This document shows positions 49,261 to 64,000 of a stretch of DNA of 64,000 nucleotides, in pieces (the stretch's first letter is position 1; every line of letters begins with the position of its first letter). Below the pieces are notes generated by a model. It saw only the letters and a list, made by a program, of their open reading frames with translations. It did no database searches and had not been told where the DNA came from. The DNA is taken from positions 231,208-295,207 of the forward strand of contig BJOX01000290.1 in the NCBI GenBank assembly GCA_009731375.1, read 5' to 3'. This DNA comes from Paulinella micropora. Lineage: Eukaryota > Cercozoa > Imbricatea > Euglyphida. A program made the translations under genes and the position numbers.

Positions 49261-50350
49261 GAACTAACCTTGGGCTGCCCGACCCATCGATATCCGCGCG
49301 TGCAGCGCACGGAGTTTTGCCCTCGGAAGTGCGCGCCGTGCACCCGAGCGAGACAACAACACCGCTTACTGACCGCCAGCCGGGGGCGCCCACCACGGGG
49401 ACATGTACAGCCACAGAGCAGCCAAGCCCATTGGTTCAGACTCTCACTCCCCCGGCCCAGGCCAATCACAGGGCGACATAATGTACAGTCCAATAGGGGC
49501 TACGTCTTCACCGGTAGACGATAGCGTTGAGACGAGGAATAAGGATATAGTGATGAGTAGCGACGACAACCGTCGGAAGCGTGAGCCGAACGAGCCGGCC
49601 ACGGTCGCTGACCTTAAGCTTCCCATAAAGGTCTGTTTACTCAATCCCTTACCCGAAGACAGTCGCAAAGGTGACGCTTGCCGTTGATCCTGACAAAAAC
49701 GCATCATGAGTCAAGTCCATGTGACTGTGGGGAATCCCATCAGCCCCCAGACACCCGCGTAATGCATGCGGTCAGTGTCCGGCAGGTAAAAACACCCGCT
49801 CCTTTTGTGCGTAAGGTAAGTAAAATGAATACAGGGCCACACTTACGTGGCTCACCCACACTGTCAACAATATTGGGCCGGCGTGCTAGATTGACAAGGG
49901 GCACGGTCATTAGATCCGCGATCAATCACCCACACATACCACGCATCGACGACAAGGCTATCCTTCCATCGCCGGTCGATTACACCCCATCACCCTTCCA
50001 AGTGGCAACCACAATGGTTCTGCCCACCACAGATGTCGATAAAGCCATCGCTCCGGCGGTAATATGCCAAATGGGGCTAACCCCACTGCAAGACTCTGAC
50101 CAAATCGGTGCAACGGCGCAGTAACAATCGCGACAGTTTGCCGAAACGGAGTTGAAGCAGGCCCTAACAACCCGAGCCGAGCCGATATACGTCCCGCCAG
50201 CGGAGGGACGGGACATGAGTTACACCAGGCTATACTGGAAAGAACTCAACGGCCACCTAGGCACCTGCAACGATAGCATGGCACAGGTATTGTTTGCGAG
50301 ACGGCGTTTCATGGACAAGTTGGGACTGCAAGTTGATACAACTGTTTGAG
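49261..50350 (+). pseudogene. Decayed linker region of retroelement copy 2
   Basis: Short frames such as DNRRKREPNEPATVADLKLP (49560-49640) and a Thr/Pro-rich frame at 49678-50124 occupy this stretch. They probably correspond to the segment between Gag and protease. No domain can be named. Confidence 0.3.
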
Positions 50351-50369
50351 CTTCAGCATGACGTCGTCT

Positions 50370-50635
50370 TCCTCCGTCAGCCGCTTCGAAAGCGTGGTAT
50401 ACCAGGCTCGTGTTCACCCGTACGTACTGATGCACCCCCTGGTTCAGTTGACCCGGCTGGTCGAAGCCATGCCATGGAGTCTTCCTGACGCTTAGATCTG
50501 TGCATCCCTCTTTTTCGCAAGCTCTTCGTTTTTCTCCCATGGGTCAGTCGGCTTTTCTTCCGACTCTGGGACGTACACATTGGCGTACACCCAGGCTGTA
50601 CCCTGTGGGGAAGGACGTGATTGCTCGGTGAGGTG
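50370..50635. other. No gene seen
   Basis: Sequence between the copy 2 linker and the inverted protease piece. It probably belongs to the inverted segment, since frames on the plus strand lose sense at about 50350. Confidence 0.3.
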
Positions 50636-50920
50636 TCAATCGTACGGTATTGAAGGGGCCGGTGGTATCAGTGTGACCTGAGCCCTACCGCCATATGGGT
50701 GTTTCCGTGCCACTGGGAGGTCCGTTTCCGGGTTGAGGATAGGAAACTCAGATTCATGTCTTCCACGACCATATTTAATAATGTCCTGTCCCAGTATGAG
50801 CTGTGCATCCATCATTTTGAGGTCGGGTTTACCCAACACGATGGTGCCTGGAAAGTCCGGGACTACCAAGACATGTATGGTGTAAGACATCCCGGATGGG
50901 AATTCGACTGTCAACGGCAC
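50636..50920 (-). pseudogene. Retropepsin-like protease, copy 2, inverted relative to its element
   Basis: Minus-strand frame with VEFPSGMSYTIHVLVVPDFP followed by TIVLGKPDLKMMDAQLILGQ, the C-terminal half of a retroviral-type protease, matching HRFWVVPAFAGGLLLG of copy 1. Its neighbours (Gag-like left, domain X right) are on the plus strand, so a local inversion of roughly 50370-50990 is likely. The D-T-G segment is not visible. Confidence 0.5.
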
Positions 50921-50997
50921 GAGTCCTATTATCGCGCTCCGTTCGTTGGCACCCCGGATGAACCCGAGTGGGCCTGTCTTAAGTACAGCCGGACAGC

Positions 50998-51698
50998 TTG
51001 ACGGCAGTACCCGAGATATTAGCCGACCGCCTAGATCGGGGCGAAGAAATTACAATCATCCTTCCAATCCATCCCACCGTCATGTGGTGGAGAGATGTTT
51101 TGGATCGGGTTATCGACGATCCCATTCCGATACCCAGCCGACAGGCAAAACCCCTCATTGCTTTCCGCTTGGGGTCCGTAAAAGACGGCTTATCATACCG
51201 TACCAAGCTCATGACCAGGAAGGTTGATGACTTACGGGAAACGGCATTCCAAATCTGCCCCGGCTTCTATCATAAGACCGCGGCGAAACAATATGCCGAG
51301 ATGATTACCGACCTATAGGAGTTCGCCTCCTGGAACACACAAACCTCCACGCGATACCCAGGCCGGGACGCGAAGGACGAGGTTGAAGACCCGGACTCCA
51401 TACTTGAGTACCCGGATGACCCACGGGACCAAAAACCCGTTAAAGGGATCATTGACGAAGTCATAGCACGACAACAAGGATCGCCAGATTTTGTCCGGGA
51501 CCTAAAGGCCCAATTCTTGAAAAACAAAACTTTGTTCGGCCCACTTGTTGCCGGTGGCGTGACCCATACCGCCGCTAGGATAGAACGACAAGTTGGACAG
51601 ACCATGCCCCGCCTCAAAGGATCGCGCCTCCGTGGCAGCTTCAAAGATGAACAGATCTGTGAGGAAATGGTGCAGGACAGCGACCTCGACAGCGACTG
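50998..51698 (+). pseudogene. Unknown domain X, copy 2, with one in-frame TAG
   Basis: MWWRDVLDRVIDDPIPIPSR, LIAFRLGSVKDGLSYRTKLM and GFYHKTAAKQYAEMITDL parallel the copy at 38044-38784. TAG at 51316-51318 interrupts; the same frame continues (EFASWNTQTSTRYPGRDAKD, matching LAQWKGKEETRYHGTMAHED of copy 1) to TGA near 51700. The tail is acidic (QDSDLDSD). Clear homology, decayed. Confidence 0.5.
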
Positions 51699-51889
51699 AG
51701 GCTCGAACCCGGAGCGGCGATTTGTGGGGCGTGCCGCGCACATGTGGTTCTATGACCCGGGCGGCGGACTCAAGCGTCGGCAAGTGGGCGACAGGGAACC
51801 AGGGAGTTAAAGCTATATACAAGGAGGCAAGGGAGCAGGGGAGCGCGCGGTGGGCGGCGCTGCATCGGTGACTTTTATGCTCTATAAGC

Positions 51890-53040
51890 GAGCGTGACTT
51901 CAAGTTAGTTTTATAGAGTTAGTGCATATAGTTGTTGATAGTTTGAAGGCTCCGTTAATTTCTGAATAGGGATACAAATATTTACCATCATATATGCGAG
52001 GACTCTCATAGCAGCATAAGGTAGATGGGGCCGTTATTACTAAATAGGGGGAGCAATCATATGTAAGTTCTCCTATGGGCGAGTGGTCGTTAGCATAATA
52101 AACATAGATCCGTTAAACTTGAACATATGAAATTGTACATTTCAAAACTATAAGTAAAAACATTTAATTTAATGAAAGAATAATTGAAAAATAGTAAAAC
52201 TGACTTCAAACCAATCGATTTCCCGTCGCCCACCGCTTTTTCCCAACTAATTTGCACACCCCCCACCGGAAAAAATTGGCCACCTTGCCACTTCAAAAAA
52301 TGGTGCTTGTGATGACCAAAAATCAGAGTCAGTTTTCATATGTTCCCTGTATGCTCTTCGATAAATTTTATATAATATCTTTCTTTGTATGCTTACAATT
52401 AAATGTACAAAGTTTTTTACAAAAAGGTAACCTTAAGCCTGCAAACAAGCCGGCCAAAATCAGCAAAAATAGGGCATAAGGCCCTCACTCAGAAATTTTT
52501 TGATTTAAATACAAGGCAGGAACAAGTACAGAAAGTGAAGGAAATCAAAGAGACTATTTAATAAAAGCACTTTGTACAGAAAGTGCAGAAAAAAATTGAA
52601 AATCTCTAAAGATTTCACCCATGATTTTTTTAGCCTGTCTGCAGCCCAGAATAGATCACCAACAGCAGGGTTACAAAGAAAGGAGCAGTAGTTTAACATA
52701 TGCAAAACAAAGACCATGTGATTGTGAATAGATTCAGCACATTACATTCCCAGAAAAGCACACACAACACATATAGGAGTGATACAAGACAGGTGCAAAA
52801 AAGGGCTTCAGGGAAGAAAGAACAACACATGCTACAGATAAGTTTACAACACACCATTTTGCAGACAGCATGGGCACAACGTTTGGAAAGACTGTGCAAG
52901 GCCACGGGACGTGAAAGGATGCATGAGAAACACACAAAAAAAAACACAAAACCCTCTCTAGCCATGACTTTTACCAATCTCGACCCCGCAAAAACCGTCA
53001 AATAAAAAAAAATTAGTGCGGCCTTCACTTCAAAGGCTAC
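51890..53040. other. No gene seen; possible retroelement 3' remnant
   Basis: AAATAGGGGGAGCAATCATATG near 52045 resembles a polypurine tract at the start of an LTR, comparable with the copia tract at 33180. The remainder is AT-rich with no convincing frame; short frames at 52500-53000 look random. Confidence 0.35.
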
Positions 53041-53325
53041 GTATGTCGATAGGCCTCTCTGTTCAAATATTTTTTTGGAAATTTTTCTGGTTTCCTCTCC
53101 GGGAATTGGCATGGTCTTGTCAAATATTGCCACAGAAATTCACGGGCCGGCGCCACCAAAATCATGTCGGAGGTCAAGTAGTAGCCTTTGTCGATAGGCC
53201 TCTCTGTTCAAATATTTTTTGGAAATTTTTCTGGTTTCCTCTCCGGGAATTGGCATGGTCGTCAAATATTGCCACAGAAATTCACGGGCCGGCGCCACCA
53301 AAATCATGTCGGAGGTCAAGTAATT
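53041..53325. repeat. Tandem duplication, ~148-base unit x2
   Basis: GTCGATAGGCCTCTCTGTTC ... ATGTCGGAGGTCAAGTA at 53046-53180 recurs at ~53190-53325 with small indels (one T fewer in the T-run; TCTTGTC versus TCGTC). Confidence 0.95.
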
Positions 53326-54420
53326 CAAAGCAGGTAAATGTTCAAACCACGTTTCAAGCAAAAGCAAGCATGACACAAGTGTTTGTTTTAGAAAAAAGGG
53401 GTAGTTCACTATTTTTCACACTTATTTTCGACCGCAATTTTTACTTCTCAGGACATAGCAAATATGGTGTTTTTAACTGAAAAATGCTGTTTGCATGATG
53501 CACTCTGCACTCATTTTTACACACAAGTGCACAAATGAATTCACATGTTATGTTGAGTAATCCTGCCTAAGGGTTTTTGCAGAGAAGTACGGTACAAAAA
53601 AAAACTAGAAAAACATAGGTCGAAAATTAATTTGCCAAAATTCAGAACATACTCTGGAACACAGCAATACCTTTAATACACTGAAAAATTAAACTTCCGG
53701 CTACCTATTCCCAATAAAAACATTGAATTCTGTGCAAACAGCACTTCAAAATCTTGAATATTGAATGGGTTTACCTGCTTTGAAGTTGATGGGGGGCGCG
53801 GCTCTAACGACCACTAGAACCTACATATGGGACAATTTAATTAATAGTACTATTTAGTCATACCGGCCCACCCCAAGGACAATTACCTATTTTACCTATA
53901 TCACTCTATGTGTAACGGTGAATTCAAGGCTCCGCTTTGGCGGTCTGGGGTTGGGCACTTAGTGACGTGTCAGGAATTATTCAAATCTCTAAGTAAAGTA
54001 AAGTACGAACCCGTCTAGTAGGGTAAGGTCCGTGTGTGACCGTGACCGAATTATATCTAATCATCGGTCAGCCTACCTATCATCTTCACTGAAAGTTATG
54101 ATGGCAATAGGATGATATGACGGCATCATGATGATAAGGTGAGCATATCTCTTAGGTCACTCAGTGGTCGAGTCCCGGCCGCTAATCATCTTCATGATTA
54201 ATTAATCATCATGATCCTTCAATTAATTTATCTATTTATGATATAGATAGTATAGTTAATCAAGTTAAACTGTTGAAGACTCAATCACTTTACGCAAACA
54301 GTTTTTAAGTAGTATACACTTGGGTGAGAAGCGATCGCTGATCCGAGCTGAAGCCGGCAACACAATATTGTGCTTAGAAATTAATATTTGTTATTAATAA
54401 AAAACTTCAAAAAAATAATA
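53326..54420. other. No gene seen
   Basis: AT-rich unique sequence. Contains short ATCATGATGATAA-type repeats around 54110-54220 but no supported gene or RNA. Confidence 0.5.
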
Positions 54421-54479
54421 ATATATATTATAGGCTTCCTCAGACTATGGCATCAGATCCAGATCCTGGACATGTGCCT

Positions 54480-57210
<2,731 letters not shown>

Positions 57211-58167
57211 GATAGATGGCTAGATAAATGAACAGATAGATAAGCGAGTAAATAGATTCATAGACATACAAACAGACAGACAGATAAATAGACAAACAGA
57301 TAGTTACTTAGCGAGGCGCCAGCTAGATGAATAGGTACAAGAGTATGGCAAGTACAAGACACATAAAGGCCTTGATTCATACCAAAAGGTGGGCGGATAA
57401 CGGTGAACAAAAACATTCATTTGACCGTGGTCGATACATGGGTTTGAGATAACAGGTAAAATGAAGCAAAATAAACATGCATACAAAAGTGTACGATTGA
57501 CTAGGCGAGCAAAAAGAATTTTTCTCATACATACCAGTTTTTTACGATGCGTGAAAACTGGTCAGCAAACGCAGTAGAAGGGGGCGAGGTGCTCCGAAGT
57601 CGACTAAAAGCCCATCAGGGAACTCAAAAAAACGTTATAGACCGTAAAAATCAAGGGTTACAAGTGTATTTGCAAAGTCACTGGTGCTGACCAACCAGTG
57701 GCTAAGCAAAAGCTCAAAAAATCAAACTAGTTATTCTTTTCCACAATATGACATCACAAACCGTTCTGTCACAACATTTACAGCTGATGTGGGCGCAGGT
57801 GTAAGGACCGATTAGCAAAGCAAATCAAGCCAAGAAAAAAAATCGCCACTAAAACAAAAACTAAGAAATGCACTGTCGCGAAAGAGAGCAACAAAGAGTC
57901 TTATATGATCTCACACACTATTTCATGTCGAAAATTGGTTTTGCCATAGCGTTGACAACTAATCCGAGATATCAAAAGCAACAACAAACAGCTCGATACT
58001 CTACAGATGATGAAAAGCACAAGACTTTACCGAAAAACATGCAAGTTTGGACAGATCAGCTATTGGGGGGACAGGTGTGGTGAAACAGTGAAATACAGAG
58101 GCAACCATTAGAGCTCGACTAGCTTGAGGCTCGACTAGCAGTGAAATACAGAGGCTCGACTAGCTTG
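57211..58167. other. Unassigned sequence
   Basis: No supported gene. A GATA/GACA-type tract runs to ~57300. At 58084-58165 there is a small direct repeat (CAGTGAAATACAGAGGC and GCTCGACTAGCTTGAGGC each twice). Confidence 0.5.
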
Positions 58168-58317
58168 AGGCTGCATGTCTATGAGGTTGCCAGGCTTGGG
58201 CTGGCCCTCATGGATACTGCAGCACTCGGCATAATCGCGTCGCGAATTCGCCACGTCGAGCCTTACTGCGCTCTGCACACCACCTTCCTGGCTACGATAG
58301 CCCCCGGATGCGAGTGA
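58168..58317 (+). CDS. Possible orphan exon or gene fragment
   Basis: A GC-richer island encodes, without interruption, 49 residues of protein-like composition (RLHVYEVARLGLALMDTAAL, then EPYCALHTTFLATIAPGCE) to TGA 58315-58317. It ends where AT/T-rich sequence begins. It may be the last exon of an unrelated gene. No family recognised. Confidence 0.3.
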   Translation, partial: RLHVYEVARLGLALMDTAALGIIASRIRHVEPYCALHTTFLATIAPGCE

Positions 58318-58909
58318 ATTGCGTTAGGTGCTGCAGTTTCCTTAAGAGCTGTCTCATCAATTGATCTCACTTGCGCCCATTGTTAGTTATGTCTTACCTC
58401 TGCCTGCGCTTTCTGCTCTTGCCCTCTAGGTCAGTATCGTCTCCCTTGCCCTTGTCTGGCCTTGTGTTTGTTTGTTTGTGTTTGCCTTTGGTGTTTTCCG
58501 CTCGCTTTGTCGTTGTCTTTTTGTATTGTTTTTGTGTCTTTTTGTTTTGTTTTTGTTTTGTTTTTTGTTTCTTCTGTTTCGTTTATTTTTTTTTTTTTTT
58601 GTTTTTTGTTTCTTTTCTTTCCTTTTTTGTGTTTTGTTTTAATCATTCTTTGTTGTTTTTTTGTCTTCGTTCTCTTTTCTTATCTTTGTTTTTTTCTCCG
58701 TGTCCCTTTCTTTCTTTCTTTCTTTCTATCTTTTTCTCTTTCTTTTCTTGTCCGTTTTACTCTTTCCAGGAGCTTTCTGTTGAACCTTGGTTCCAGATTT
58801 CCTTATGAGCTTCTACTGTCGTTCCTCGGAACCAGAATTCATTTGAATTTAGCTCTTCTTTATTTTTTTCGTCTCTTTCTCATTAAACCTTGCTTACTGT
58901 ATATATATG

Positions 58910-58956
<47 letters not shown>

Positions 58957-59336
58957 GTGTAATGTATGTAATGCATGTAATATATGCAATGTATGCGATG
59001 TATGCAATGTATGCAATGTATGTAATGTATGTAATGTATGTAGGTTATATGTATGTTATGTAATATTGTATGTTATTTATGTATGTATGTATGTTATGTA
59101 TGTACATATGTATGTATGTATGTATGTGTGTGTATATGTATGTATGTAATGTATTTAGTATATGTATGTATGTATGTGTGTATGTGTGTATGTATGTATG
59201 TATGTATGTATGTATTTATGTATGTATGTATGTATGCATGTATGAGATGTATGTGATGTATGTATGTATGTATGTATGGATCTATGTATGGACCTTCAAA
59301 TTTCCTTCCTTCTTTCTCTCTCTCTCTCTCTCACTT

Positions 59337-59418
<82 letters not shown>
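58318..59418. repeat. T-rich tract, (TA)n, (TGTA)n and (CT)n microsatellites
   Basis: 58440-58760 is T-rich with G/C punctuation; 58900-58955 is (TA)n; 58960-59290 is a long imperfect (ATGT)n; 59310-59417 is (CT)n leading directly into a CAG splice acceptor. Confidence 0.9.
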
Positions 59419-63806
<4,388 letters not shown>

Positions 63807-63854
63807 GTGAGACAGGGGTATCTCTATCTAAATATCTATATATCTATATATATA

Positions 63855-64000
<146 letters not shown>

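Noticed and set aside
52700-53480. Frames of 100-150 codons on both strands
   Set aside because: No domain, random composition, and partly created by a tandem duplication.
58371-58962. Phe/Leu/Ser-rich frames of 145-166 codons
   Set aside because: Encoded by a T-rich low-complexity tract; open in more than one frame.

Overview
The window is eukaryotic nuclear DNA, most likely from a unicellular alga or other protist; I cannot name the species. Reasons: GT-AG spliceosomal introns in a multi-exon adenylation-domain gene, an LTR retrotransposon of the Ty1/copia type, reverse-transcriptase fragments, poly(A) signals and dense microsatellites. Almost everything before 52 kb is mobile or virus-like DNA, nested several layers deep; sharp base-composition steps (AT-rich 1-9765, GC-rich 15.35-24.13 kb, AT-rich 39.07-43 kb) mark the insertions. 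Eleven N gaps interrupt the sequence, mostly beside G/C homopolymers or dinucleotide repeats. Layout: (1) 1-9765 is an AT-rich, tightly packed virus-like or linear-plasmid-like replicon. It has an archaeo-eukaryotic-type primase, an adjoining SF2 helicase, several small zinc-binding, coiled-coil or AT-hook proteins, a GIY-YIG nuclease with a Gln-rich repeat tail, and a decayed tyrosine recombinase resembling telomere resolvases. Several genes carry one stop or one frameshift, so this looks like an ageing endogenous copy. Its last part (8157-9765) is duplicated at 39073-41609, where the block continues into the rest of the recombinase, a second GIY-YIG nuclease and a giant near-perfect palindrome (42585-42985). 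(2) 9.77-11.6 kb holds two unrecognised genes and a strong GC hairpin. (3) 11.65-25.2 kb is a decayed reverse-transcriptase element, tentatively Penelope-like, split by a non-coding repeat (R1) and by a ~8.8 kb GC-rich island. The island looks like a fragment of a large DNA virus: closely spaced genes on both strands for an F-box/LRR protein, a protein-kinase-like protein, a RING-H2 protein and unknowns, plus a six-copy array of inverted repeats.

(4) 25.7-39.07 kb is a gag-protease-X-RT retroelement of Ty3/gypsy-like type, interrupted by a young, nearly intact Ty1/copia element (26868-33482, target duplication AGCAC), by an R1 repeat, and finally cut inside its RT by the AT-rich block at 39073. 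A second, divergent and locally inverted copy lies at 46.3-51.9 kb. (5) 52-58 kb has no recognisable gene and contains very large CT/GA, CA/GT and AAT repeat tracts. (6) 59419-63806 is probably the only host gene: ten exons with mutually consistent phases encoding an NRPS-type AMP-binding (adenylation) domain. Its introns are packed with copies of a ~200 bp terminal-inverted-repeat element, reminiscent of introner elements, and with microsatellites that double as polypyrimidine tracts.

How the parts relate: primase and helicase would replicate the AT-rich element and the recombinase would resolve or integrate it; the F-box and RING proteins suggest that the donor of the GC island manipulated host ubiquitin pathways; the retroelements supply most of the remaining bulk. 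Family assignments rest on motifs read by eye, without database searches.
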